A DNA stretch of 64,000 nucleotides from Malus domestica. Lineage: Eukaryota > Streptophyta > Magnoliopsida > Rosales > Rosaceae. Position numbers and translations under genes: made by a program. The stretch is from NCBI RefSeq assembly GCF_042453785.1, contig NC_091675.1, forward strand, positions 2,058,501-2,122,500, written 5' to 3'. The notes under the pieces were generated by a model. That model made no database searches. It saw only the letters and a list, made by a program, of their open reading frames with translations, and was not told the DNA's origin. Of the stretch, positions 1-10,260 are shown piece by piece. Positions within the stretch are counted from its first letter, which is position 1; every line of letters begins with the position of its first letter.

Positions 1-2012
1 GGTGCTCCAGCGGAAGTTTAAGATGGTTGGGTGCTCCGATAGCCAATATTTGATGGTCTGCGACATGGATTGCGTCTCAAGTGTTGGACGAAATGCGGCA
101 GCGAAAAACAATTGAGGTTGGCGGAGGTCGGCGGGATATAAAGGGACATACGGAATTATGGGGTGGAGGAGGAGGACAGACTGCGGAACTTTCTTTTCTG
201 GTGACTTGTGAGTCGGTTTTGGGTTTTTTTTGTGCTGGATTGACTAATATGCCAGTGGGCAGCGGCCAACCATTTATTTATTTATAAACGCAACAAATAA
301 TAATATTAATAATTAATTAATTAATTAATTGAGGTGGACGTCGATGTCTTGAAGGCTTTTTTGTTTTCGCGTTCTGATTTGCCCAGTATGTTTGGCATCC
401 CTCCAGAGAGAGAGAGAGAGAGAAGGAATGGGACCCTGCGAAAAAGCATAAATTGACAATTAGAGCGCGTCTGGTAATCATCCAACATGATTTACATGAG
501 CATTTTGACCCTTTCTTTACCATGAAATAATAGTTGCTCGGAGTGATTCTCCAATGCTTTTCTTGTTCAAAATGCGCTTTAACGGCACCCTGGACCATAA
601 TTAAGTAGATCAGAATAGTTTATTGTCGTTATCTTTGCATTTGAATTTGAATGTCGCTCAATCGAACATGATGTTTCTTTAACAAAATACAAAGTTATTT
701 TTTTGAAGGCTGCGTACTAAATTATAGATATATGAATCATTTCAATTTGTAATTTATGTTTTGTTCATTAACACATTGAAATTCAAAAACGTTGATTTCT
801 CTTTAAAACCAGCAATTCAATACACGAGATGAGAAGAATTCGGTGTTTTCATTTCATTTCCTTACTTTTCAGATTCTTATTAAGCAAATACGTCATTTAT
901 TAAATATTGTAAAGAACACATTTATTATTCTGAATGTTTTGTTTTGGTATGTTTGTTACTAATCACTCTTGAATAATAGATGATTGGCAATCTTTGATTG
1001 AATTATCAAGCTAATGGTGTCGCATCCCGCAAAAGAAAAAGAAAGCTCACGATGCGACATATTTCGCATCATTTGGATTTAAGTAGTAGTTTCAGTGAGT
1101 GAAAAAAATAAGTGACAGAAAATGCATCCTATTAGAAAGATATTTTGCGGAAATGCACGTCAGATATACGTGGGCAACGAAAGTGGTTATAGATAATTTT
1201 TCAAATTGAATTCTGCATCGTTTACTATAAAACGACGTACGAGAATAACATTCACCACAAGCACAAGACATCCTTAGTAGTTGGATATCGTGCTGTCTAA
1301 CCCCTTTTTGTATTGCATGATTATTTAAAGATGAATAAGAAGTTTTACTTAAAATTCTTTATGATCAAATTATCGAGTTTTGTGTTTATGATTAGAATCG
1401 TTAATATTACGAATTACTCTGTAAACTATTTATAGTAGCAAACACATGGACAGTTTTTAATGTTTTTACCAATTTTGTTCATCTATTTTTATACAGTTTG
1501 ATAACTAAACGATCTTAGTTTTAAATTGATTTTTTTGCAGATATGATATTTATAGAATGATTTATAATATGAATAATGTTGATCGTAAACACGAAGTTCC
1601 ATGAATCAACAACGAACAATTTTAAGTAAAAACTCCAACTCATTTTTAGAGTAGCCACGTATTATTCTAACTTAAAATCCAAATTAAATAGTTGATTGTC
1701 CTAGTTGGTATATATTGTTTTTTTTTTTCGTTCTATTAACTTGAGTTTGAATTGTGCCTTTCTTTCTGGTGTAGTTTAAAGTACAAAAATTATTCGCAAT
1801 CTAAAAAAATTAAAACAAATAATCATTGACTATTTTTCTTCTCATCATTAGGAGATGTGTGGACACAGTTCAGTTCGTTCACCGAACGACACCGTTAAGT
1901 GGGACGGGGTCCAATTCGTCAATTTCGGTCGGTTCGGTTCTAGGAGGAAAGAGTCAACAGCGAGCGGAAACCGGACCAAATTATGTTAAAAACCCAACAC
2001 TTATGACGAATT
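1..2012. other. AT-rich intergenic DNA, no gene recognised
   Basis: No open frame here resembles a known protein. The first 290 bases are comparatively G-rich and could be the edge of a neighbouring gene, but no splice pattern or family motif supports that. A short AATT-rich stretch lies near 300-330 and an (AG)n run near 405-423. The rest is AT-rich with many stops in all frames. Confidence 0.6.
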
Positions 2013-2050
2013 AGCCCAAGCCTAAAATATCATGGGCCTAGTGAAGCCCA
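2013..2050 (+). promoter_or_regulatory. Cluster of site-II-like (TGGGCC/AGCCCA) motifs
   Basis: Three motifs of the TCP-binding site-II type lie within 38 bases: AGCCCA at 2013, TGGGCC at 2033 and AGCCCA at 2045. They lie about 250-300 bases upstream of the inferred first exon of the RING-finger gene. Such clusters are typical of promoters of broadly expressed plant genes. Binding is inference. Confidence 0.4.
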
Positions 2051-2906
2051 AAAACCTCTCAAGATTATTCATTTTTGACACCGTTGATTTTAGAATCAGA
2101 ATCCATAATCTAATCCAACGGATAAAATTTGAGAAGTCACGATCTGCCACTCAGAAGCCGCCAGGTAGGCATAAAAACAAATCTCCCGTCCGGAGATCTC
2201 AACCCGCGTCAAAATTGCATCGCCCACCAAGCACCAAATTCTATGCACTCTTCCTCCTTCCCGGCACGGAGATCTCTCGCCGGTGCTCGGATTGACTGCG
2301 AATCGATCCGCCTCACTTCTTCTATGTGAAGGTCAGTAGCGATCCCAACGATAATTTCAATCCGTGTATTCGTTCGGATTATTGTGCGAATCGATGAATT
2401 AAATTTCAACTTTTAGGTTTAAATCGGTGAATTTGGCGTATGAAATTGTGATTTCAGGAAGATATTATTGTATTTGAATGGGTCAATTTTAAAGTCGAAT
2501 TGTTGAGACTAAATCGATTACTTTTAAATGATCAGAAATCTCAAGAGAATTTGATTCAAATTTCGTAGGGTTTTCAGAAATTCGTTATGAATTAGGAATG
2601 ATTGCGAATTTTTGTACTAAATTGAGGTTCAGATTTCTGGGATTTCTGAGTTTTCAGAGATTTTCCATGTCTTTGTAAGAAGATATTAGATCATTTAATT
2701 ATGGGTTTTGTTTTTTTTAATATTTTTTATTTTATTTGTATCATTCATGTTGTTTGATGGGAATTTTAATTGCTGTCCGGGTTAAGTCGGTGCAACTGGG
2801 GCTTGCCTGAAATGATGATGTTGTTTTGTAGTGGTTTAAGGAAATTTAGATGTTTCAGTGGCTGGTTTCGATATTCATGAACTAATTCATTTAGGGTTGT
2901 CCAGAG

Positions 2907-3614
2907 ATGGTAAGTGGGTTCGGGGAATCAACGAGTAGGTCGTCCCAAGGGCCTTCATTCTCCGGCAGTAGCAATAACAACGGTGACGCTGGTGACTTCG
3001 AATGCAATATCTGCTTTGACTTGGCCCAAGACCCAATTGTGACCCTATGCGGCCATCTCTTCTGCTGGCCTTGCCTTTATAAGTGGCTCCACATTCACTC
3101 CCACTCTCAGGAATGCCCTGTTTGCAAAGCGCTCGTAAAGGAGGAGAGTTTGGTTCCCTTATACGGAAGGGGAAAGACATCAACTGACCCAAGATCGAAG
3201 TCAATTCCTGGTATTAATATCCCAAACCGTCCAGCAGGACAACGACCTGAAACAGCCCCTCCACCAGAACAGAGCCATTTTGCCCACCGTGGATTTGGGT
3301 TCATGGGAGGGATGGGAGGTTTGGGCGGGTTTGCACCAGTTGCAACCACAAGGTTTGGGAATTTCACATTTTCTGCGGCCATTGGTGGCTTTATCCCATC
3401 TCTATTCAATTTTCCGCTACATGGGTTTCCTGAGGCCGCCATGTTCGGTGCAAGTGCTGGATTTCCTCATGGGTTCTCAAATACATTTCATGGCGGACCT
3501 GCACATAGGCACCATCTGCACAGGGGTACAGGCCAGGGACAGCAAGATCATAGACTGAAGATGTTGTGCGTGATTGTTATTATTTCAGTATTTCTTGCTC
3601 TCGCTTGGCAGTAG
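2907..3614 (+). CDS. RMA-type RING-finger E3 ubiquitin ligase, tail-anchored
   Basis: This single-exon 235-residue protein is probably an endoplasmic-reticulum ubiquitin ligase of the plant RMA / animal RNF5-RNF185 family, which acts in membrane-protein quality control. A C3HC4 RING is complete: C33, C36, C48, H50, C53, C56, C70, C73. A Gly/Phe/Pro-rich linker follows, and the last 17 residues are a hydrophobic anchor (MLCVIVIISVFLALAWQ), as in RMA proteins. The ATG at 2907 is the first in frame and gives normal family length. A 5'UTR intron is likely, with a donor at 2332 (AG|GTCAGT) and an acceptor at 2903-2904 just before the start codon, a structure common in this family. Assignment to the family is firm; which RMA paralogue it is cannot be decided by eye. 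Confidence 0.93.
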   Translation: MVSGFGESTSRSSQGPSFSGSSNNNGDAGDFECNICFDLAQDPIVTLCGHLFCWPCLYKWLHIHSHSQECPVCKALVKEESLVPLYGRGKTSTDPRSKSIPGINIPNRPAGQRPETAPPPEQSHFAHRGFGFMGGMGGLGGFAPVATTRFGNFTFSAAIGGFIPSLFNFPLHGFPEAAMFGASAGFPHGFSNTFHGGPAHRHHLHRGTGQGQQDHRLKMLCVIVIISVFLALAWQ

Positions 3615-4603
3615 GTTGAATGTCAGTCTCAAGTTGCTATCTCGGTATTTGGGTGTGCTCAGCCTCTTGCGTTGTATGTCTGCTAGTTCATCTTTTTTGT
3701 TGTGATCAGGGTAAGTGTTCATATTTTACTATTGTCTGAAATGCTGTAGATTTTGCCTGGTCGTCACAGCATGGCGATTGTCGTTAACATTATCGTGGTA
3801 ATTGTGTTTTCGAGATTCTCTCCATACAACGTATTGCTCGTTTTAAATGCTGGATTATTAGCGAACTTCACATTCAATGGATGACAGAGCTTTGTATTTG
3901 TCAACAGTATGCCAGTTCCTGCTGTGCCAGTCCATTACTTGATTATTCGATGTGTGCCATCCTTGCGTAAATCTCATGCATAAATTGTCTTGTTTCCATG
4001 TCTTAAAGTTGTGTTTTTCCCGTTTTGAAATCTCACCTGCGTACGAGAATGCGCAGCAGGCAGACATCCATCAATCTTTGCCTAGAGATGCATTGTTTGT
4101 TTGCAACGTAAGTTGTCGACTGGTTTTCTCGTCCAGATTTTAGTTTTTCTTCGGAGCGATCCGATCGACTAATCGAGTAGATATGCATCCATCTTCTATC
4201 CTGTGGACACTTTTTCCAGATATTCTCTGTAATCTTGTAGTTTATTGTGAAAGAATGGGCATATATACTTGCAGTGTCATGGAATGCGACTGATAAAACG
4301 CCAATAGAATCTAAAAACAAATAATCTGGGCCTCGCCTTGTCTGTGGGCATTCTTCACAACCTTTCTTAGAGACAATATACTTCTACCGAGGGGTTGGGG
4401 ATTTAAGGCGGATTGAACTTGTCGTCCACAATAGTCAAATCTTGCAAATAGAGAAGAAACCACTCGACTTACGAATAAAGAAAAATATTATTTGATTATA
4501 GTCCGTTATCAAATCTTACAAATAAAAAAGAATATCAGTCGACTTATGAATAGAGAAGAATATTACTCGATCATAGTACTAAGCTTCATAACCGACCTGT
4601 CTC
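3615..4603. other. 3' flank of the RING gene, no further gene
   Basis: The first few hundred bases probably contain the 3'UTR of the RING gene. The remainder has no coding signal. Near 4,440-4,575 two short similar stretches (CAAATCTTGCAAATA and CAAATCTTACAAATA) suggest a small local duplication. Confidence 0.5.
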
Positions 4604-4606
4604 TTA

Positions 4607-5278
4607 GAGCAATTCCATCCCTAAGACTGGGTGTCGACGCCCAACGCATTTATCCACTCAAATGAACAGTAATATACTCCAATAAACAGTAATAGCCCAA
4701 AAGCATCTCCACTCCTAAAAATGCGCTGGCACCCAGTCAATCTAATATATATTATTTTATTCATATCAATTAATATTTTATCATTTAATTTATTTCTCTC
4801 CTGCTTCCATTTCATCTCCGACGGGGCACTTTCTCTCTACCTTCTCTTTTTTTCCCCTTTTTCTCCATGTTTTCTTCTTCAAATGAGCTGATGCACCTGA
4901 AATGGACCTCCTCCCCTAAAAATGGGAGCTCGTCGTGGAGGTGCTCCACACCAACGGATGGGACCTCGCCGGAGCTCCACACAAACGCTCGTAGGCACCT
5001 CGTTGTCGTCTCCTCACTGGAGCTCGCCATGGAGGTGCTCCACACCCAGGGAGTCGGATCTCGCCGTGGAGGTGCTCCACACCAACGCTCCTCGAAAAAT
5101 GGACCTCCTTCTCCTCCACATGACCCCGCTGGCGTCAGCATGAGTCAGATGTACCGGGCAACACCTCAGTCAATTTTGGACTGGGCTAGAGACCAGCTTG
5201 GGCTGGGTGCCAGTCAATTGGGTCGGGTGGAGGGGTTTCATAGGGTGCTGGGCAAAATGCCCTCCGCTAGAACTGCTC
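4607..5278. mobile_element. Probable PIF/Harbinger-type non-autonomous DNA element
   Basis: The ends are imperfect terminal inverted repeats: GAGCAATTCCA at 4607 and the complement of GAGCAGTTCTA ending at 5278. A TTA trinucleotide flanks both sides (4604-4606 and 5279-5281), the target size used by PIF/Harbinger elements. The 672 bp interior encodes no transposase. It carries repeated palindromic units around GGTGCTCCACACC (near 4940, 5035 and 5070), which create spurious open frames on both strands. Class assignment rests on only 3 bp of target duplication, so it is tentative. Confidence 0.5.
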
Positions 5279-5281
5279 TTA

Positions 5282-6067
5282 TCATTCTATTTCATCAGAG
5301 TAAGATTTAAGAACCAATACTCAAATTTTGTAATTATTATTAACAAATGTCTAACTTCTAGTTGTTTTAAAATAAATAAATACATTGCCAGAGTCCTTAA
5401 CGTCGCCTCTGAATATTTTAAAGTTTGACTCTCTGACGGTAGCTGTCCACACGAATCTCGATTTCTATTTCTTTGGAATATGTGTTCCGAGCAGCATTGG
5501 TACATTTTTAATCCGATTACAATAATCCAGTTATAATGCTAAGTTTCACTTAATAATACAAAATTATACTATTAAGTGATCAGCTTTATCGAAATAATTA
5601 AAATGATTGACGAAAAACAAACTTAAAAATTAATTTTATATTTCAAAAACCAAAATAAAAAATAATGACAACCTTAGAAATCATTTTAACTAAAAAAAAC
5701 CTTTTAAATGTTCCAGACTATGAATAAATTGACCTAATATTTATGCATTAATTATATAGTCCAAGCAGCCCCAAATTCCTAGTCTCTAGCCAAGCATGTG
5801 CGTCCGTGCGTCCGTGCGTCCGTAAATGAACTTTCATTTAAGTTTCCTCATTCCTCTTATGACCCACGCACGTTCCGGGGTTGTCGGTGAGCGTGACCAC
5901 GGACAACTGTTCAATGTACACATTTATTTATCAAACATTGATCGTGGGATGATATTGACATTTCAAAATATTGATTCAATTTTAGCATTCCGAAATAGTA
6001 ATTTGTACTTTATGATATTTCATTTTTATTTTGCAGTGTGAAACAATAAGAGCATGCATTAACGATT
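5282..6067. other. AT-rich intergenic DNA
   Basis: No gene recognised. A short GTGCGTCC repeat lies near 5800-5822. Confidence 0.5.
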
Positions 6068-6076
6068 GTGTTTATG

Positions 6077-6290
6077 GGAAAATGATCCTCGTCGGATTCT
6101 TTTCTTGAGGATTATAGAGATCACGTGATCATGATCGTTAATCATATATCGTGCGGTTATAAATCATTTCAAAATTTAAAATTTAAAATTAAATATAAAT
6201 AGTACATAATGAAAATTGACCACACGATGTACAATGAACGGTTACGATTGCATGATCCCTAGGAAAATGATCCGTGTCGGATCCTTTTCT
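6077..6290. mobile_element. Snap-back MULE-type MITE, 9 bp target duplication
   Basis: This 214 bp element is a long imperfect inverted repeat. The left arm (GGAAAATGATCC...) and right arm (...GGATCCTTTTCT) fold back through an AT-rich centre and share a GATCC-rich end and a TATCGTGCGG/CCACACGATG core. A perfect 9 bp direct repeat, GTGTTTATG, flanks it at 6068-6076 and 6291-6299. Nine-base duplications are characteristic of Mutator-like elements. It encodes nothing. A better preserved relative lies at 13537-13759. Confidence 0.75.
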
Positions 6291-6299
6291 GTGTTTATG

Positions 6300-7492
6300 T
6301 ATCTCAGAGTGCCAAGGATAATATTTTGTTAAAATTTCAAAGCAAATAACTTATTGATGTTGTTTTTTAACTTGCGTTTAAACATTTACACAACATATTG
6401 AACGTGGAAGTTTTAATCACAAAAAATTTCGATTTAATTAGAAATGAAACCGCTTATATGATTTATAAATAAAATAAAATCATTGTGATATGAAATACAA
6501 AAGACATGGAGAGGAGTTCGTGAGACATTATTTATGGATGATATTAATTTCTTTTAAATTATTGAAGCATGCATGACATAGACTAAAGTATAGTGATGAC
6601 GATGTTTTCCATTTTTATTGACTTTTGTGTGCATTGACATATATATGAATGGTGACGGTGATGTTCATTTATATTTAACCCCCGACCAAGTGTCTTAACT
6701 TTTCTTTTTCTTTTAAACAAACAATAGCGTTAGTAGGTTAAATAATTAATTGTTAGAGAGTAAAGAAATCGATGAGGATCAAACCCGCACTTTAGTGCAT
6801 ATGCATAATTACTTTCGTTTCCTACGATAAAGCACAATCTAAAAAAAAAAATTAATTAAATGGTTTTTAATTAAGGTTTGAAACGCGTCTTTTAATTTTT
6901 GCTGTCAAGTGCAAAAACAGGTGGGATTTTAGCATGATTAGGTGGTAAGAAGAAGAAGAAGAAAAGAAAGGGAAAATGATCGTTTATTTAGTATGTTTAA
7001 AGGGAATGTACGAGTTAAAATCTACTTAACGACACGTATAATCTACACTAATACATTCGTTAATTAACAATTAAAGTATAATTAACTCTCCGACCACATA
7101 ATTATATAGTTTAATATAATCGAACTTTCCATGTCTCCTTGAGCATATGAGTGTGACATCTCTGGAGTATGTTAGTAGAAAACTTGGTCTCGAAGCATCA
7201 AGTTTCTTTCTTCTTCTAGGTTTTTAACTGCTTCTCACTTGGAGGTGTCGGTAGCTTAAAAATAGTTTTCCCCGACTACGATATATCAACACTTTGACAG
7301 GTATTATTAACAAGAAAATAAAGGGAAAAAAACCAAAGTAAAAATTAATGAGAATATTCATTCTTAAGAGGACGACAAGTGGATGATTGCCAAATTCCAC
7401 CGCTTAATCGGAGGTTTATTTGCTATTTCAGTATCTCTTTCGTCAAATGATACGTGCTGCATGATAAAAATAATATACATGATTTCATGACT
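6300..7492. other. AT-rich intergenic DNA, nothing recognised
   Basis: No coding or RNA gene signal was seen. A purine-rich run (AAGAAGAAGAAGAAAAG) lies near 6948. Confidence 0.5.
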
Positions 7493-7497
7493 GGTTA

Positions 7498-7741
7498 TGT
7501 CACATTATCCGTTTTGGGCCCCGACCATGTCATCACGGTTTTGTTTATGGGAACTCATACGAGAATTTCCCAGTGGATCACCCATCATGGTGATCTCGCG
7601 CGAACTCGTTTAACTTCGGAGTTCTAAGTTCCAATGGAACCCGAAGCCAGTGAGCTCCCAAAAGGTCTCGTGCTAGTAGATATGAGAATATACATATAAA
7701 GCTTACATGATCCACTCTTCTGGACGATGTGAAATGTTACA
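7498..7741 (-). mobile_element. Cassandra-type (TRIM) solo LTR carrying 5S rRNA-like sequence
   Basis: Read on the minus strand, this 244 bp element runs from TGTAACATTTCACATCG to a TGACA end. It contains the 5S-rRNA-derived block (AACTCCGAAGTTAAACGAG) that defines Cassandra terminal-repeat retrotransposons in miniature. A perfect 5 bp target duplication, GGTTA, flanks it at 7493-7497 and 7742-7746. Only one LTR is present, so it is a solo-LTR fossil. The perfect duplication suggests a modest age. A second, longer and oppositely oriented copy lies at 50121-50400. Confidence 0.88.
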
Positions 7742-7746
7742 GGTTA

Positions 7747-9100
7747 CTTCTTCACAGCCACCACCCAAAATTTTATTAACTACAGAGACATTAGCAACCG
7801 TTGTTTTTTGAAGTTGAAGAACTCCGCTCATTGCTTGCGGAAGCCCTCTTGTATCCCGCCTGTACACAAGAATTCTTCGATTTGATGAATCATCGACAAA
7901 TAACCATGCAATTTGAAAAAAAAGGTTTTCCAGGCATGTTATTTTATTACACAAATTGATTGGGTACGATTCACTTTTGTAATGAAAAAGAAAAGAGAAA
8001 GAAAACGTGATGATTGATTGTTCTGTCATCCGCAGTAGTAAGAAAAGAGAAGCAATAAGTGACTGGGGTGCGATTCACATTTGTATCTCTCTCCGGCCGC
8101 CGCACTTTTCCCCGGCAAGAAATCCTTTATATTTCATCATTTTTGCTTTTGGCTATCGCAAGTTATGTAGATAAATTAATAAGAGGAGCAAACAAAATAC
8201 AATAGTTTCTTTAAACTTCTAGTTGCTTCTTATCTGTAAGATTTCATGCACATTTGTAATCAGAATTTTTTTTCTGTGTTTAGAGAGGTAATAAAAAAAG
8301 TGATCTTGCTTCGATGCCAAAACATAATTTAGACAAGATTATCGGACAACTAGTACGATTAATATTCTTACACAATGAGTTGATTTTGGTGAACTGTCGT
8401 TAATGTAAAAGACAGTCCTACAAAATCTCTAAACCAAATTGAAATACTAAACCAATTCTTTGACCAACAAAATTAAAAACCAATTCTAATTATTTGACAT
8501 GGTCTAGACTGTTTTATTGAATAATTTTGTTTGGACTATTAACATTTAACCCCTTTTTCAACCAAAAATAATAATAATTAATTTACCAAAAAAATTACAC
8601 TTGAATCTCCTTACCTACCAAGACATAATTAATTAGTAATTTAATTGTCAAATGGATCTCCTCACCCTAACCCTAAACTCTAGTAGATGGAAACATTTTC
8701 GAGTGTGACAACTAAAATGTCATGTGTTTCTGATCAAAACGTTATAACATAAGTTGGAAGGTATAGTTGATATTTTACGAATTGAGGGTGATATGATAAT
8801 AGATACACATTAACACGAGCATATTAATTATTCTCCATGGCGATTTGACACCGAAAGATGTACAACATTCTATTGTCAAAAAATATAGTAAAAAAGAAAC
8901 AAAGTGAAAAAGATTGAGATGTAGGAGGTTGAACTAAAAGAAGGATATTGACCAAAAAAAAAAACCTAAAAGAAGGAGATGTATCATCATATCATGTATC
9001 TTACTCACTAATGTGAACTCAACGACTCCCTCCCCTCCTACCCTTCCTTTGAAGTATATTCTTTTAATCCCCCTCCTTCTTTAAAACCCCCCCTCCCCTT
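7747..9100. other. Intergenic DNA upstream of the GATL gene
   Basis: AT-rich, with no confirmed gene. A short telomere-like run (CCCTAACCCTAAACTC) lies near 8664. The last 100 bases are C/T-rich and probably form the core promoter (Y-patch) of the following gene. Confidence 0.5.
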
Positions 9101-9107
9101 TATAAAA
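9101..9107 (+). promoter_or_regulatory. TATA box of the GATL gene
   Basis: TATAAAA lies 83 bases upstream of the start codon within a pyrimidine-rich tract, a typical plant core-promoter layout. It implies a transcription start near 9130-9140 and a short 5'UTR. Confidence 0.6.
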
Positions 9108-9183
9108 CTTAAAATCTGCACCCCATCATTTAGAAAATAGTACAGATCTCGTTTCATCACATCACTCCCTCCCTTTTCAAATT

Positions 9184-10260
9184 ATGACCACCCCACTTCC
9201 ACTCCTCCTCCTCCTCCTCCCCTTCCTCTCCCCCGCCATGGCAACCAATGCCGCCACCACCATCACCGCCCAACAGTTTAGAGAAGCACCTCAGTTCTAT
9301 AACTCCCAAGACTGCCCTTCAATCACCACCCTCCCCGACGATGACGTGGAACCCGACGGATCAGACGACAGCCACATGATTTGCTCTCCTCAAGCAGTCC
9401 ACGTCGCAATGACTCTCGACACCGCCTACATCCGCGGCTCCATGGCCGCGATCCTCTCCATCCTCCAACACTCCTCCTGCCCCCAGAACGCAGTCTTCCA
9501 CTTCGTCGCCTCCGCCGCCGCCAACGCCTCCCTCCTCCGCCAAACAATATCCGCTTCATTTCCCTACCTGAAATTCCGAATCTACTCCTTCGACGACTCC
9601 CACGTCTCCGGCCTCATCACCACCTCCATCCGCTCCGCCCTCGACTGCCCCCTCAACTATGCTCGATCCTACCTCGCCGTCCTTCTCCCCCACTGCGTCC
9701 GCCGCGTCGTCTACCTCGACTCCGACCTCATCCTCGTCGACGACATCGCCAAGCTCTCTGCCACTCCCCTCGGAGGCGGCGCCGTCCTCGCCGCCCCAGA
9801 ATACTGCAACGCCAACTTCACCTCCTACTTCACCTCTGCCTTCTGGTCCAACCCCTCCCTCTCCCTCACCTTCGCCGACCGCCACGCCTGCTACTTTAAC
9901 ACTGGCGTCATGGTCATCGACCTCGACCGGTGGCGACGCGGCGACTACACCGCAAAAATAGAGGAGTGGATGCATCTCCAGAAGAGAATGCGGATCTACG
10001 AGCTCGGATCCCTCCCGCCGTTTCTTTTGGTGTTCGCCGGGAAAATCGCGCCTGTGGAGCACCGGTGGAACCAGCACGGGCTCGGCGGCGATAACTTCAG
10101 AGGGCTGTGTAGGGATCTGCATCCGGGCGCAGTGAGCCTGCTGCATTGGAGCGGGAAGGGGAAGCCGTGGGCCCGGCTGGAGGCCAATCGGCCCTGCCCG
10201 CTCGATGCTCTCTGGGCTCCTTACGATCTCTTGGAAACGCCATTCGTTCTGGATTCGTGA
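9184..10260 (+). CDS. GATL1/PARVUS-like GT8 glycosyltransferase
   Basis: A 358-residue, intronless galacturonosyltransferase-like protein of CAZy family GT8. Members act in the secretory pathway in pectin and xylan synthesis for cell walls. The first 20 residues are a Leu-rich hydrophobic signal sequence. The metal-binding DxD motif is D179-S-D181 in [11 protein letters not shown], and the C-terminal GT8 signature HWSGKGKPW is at 321-329. Between them lie the family-typical stretches [13 protein letters not shown] and [20 protein letters not shown]. The C-terminal ending closely matches what I remember of Arabidopsis GATL1 (PARVUS/GLZ1), but GATL2 cannot be excluded. The gene is strongly GC- and C-rich at third positions, unlike its neighbours, as is usual for intronless GATL genes. 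The start codon gives full family length and an intact signal peptide. Confidence 0.95.
   Translation: MTTPLPLLLLLLPFLSPAMATNAATTITAQQFREAPQFYNSQDCPSITTLPDDDVEPDGSDDSHMICSPQAVHVAMTLDTAYIRGSMAAILSILQHSSCPQNAVFHFVASAAANASLLRQTISASFPYLKFRIYSFDDSHVSGLITTSIRSALDCPLNYARSYLAVLLPHCVRRVVYLDSDLILVDDIAKLSATPLGGGAVLAAPEYCNANFTSYFTSAFWSNPSLSLTFADRHACYFNTGVMVIDLDRWRRGDYTAKIEEWMHLQKRMRIYELGSLPPFLLVFAGKIAPVEHRWNQHGLGGDNFRGLCRDLHPGAVSLLHWSGKGKPWARLEANRPCPLDALWAPYDLLETPFVLDS

Noticed and set aside
1-290. Possible edge of a gene upstream of the window
   Set aside because: No reading frame or splice pattern supports it.
4867-5310. 147-codon plus-strand frame
   Set aside because: It lies inside the putative Harbinger-type element and arises from its repeated GGTGCTCC units.
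7747-8029. Minus-strand frame reading RRILVYRRDTRGLPQAMSGV beside the Cassandra LTR
   Set aside because: It looks faintly protein-like, but no family is recognised, it overlaps the LTR at one end, and no splice partners were found.
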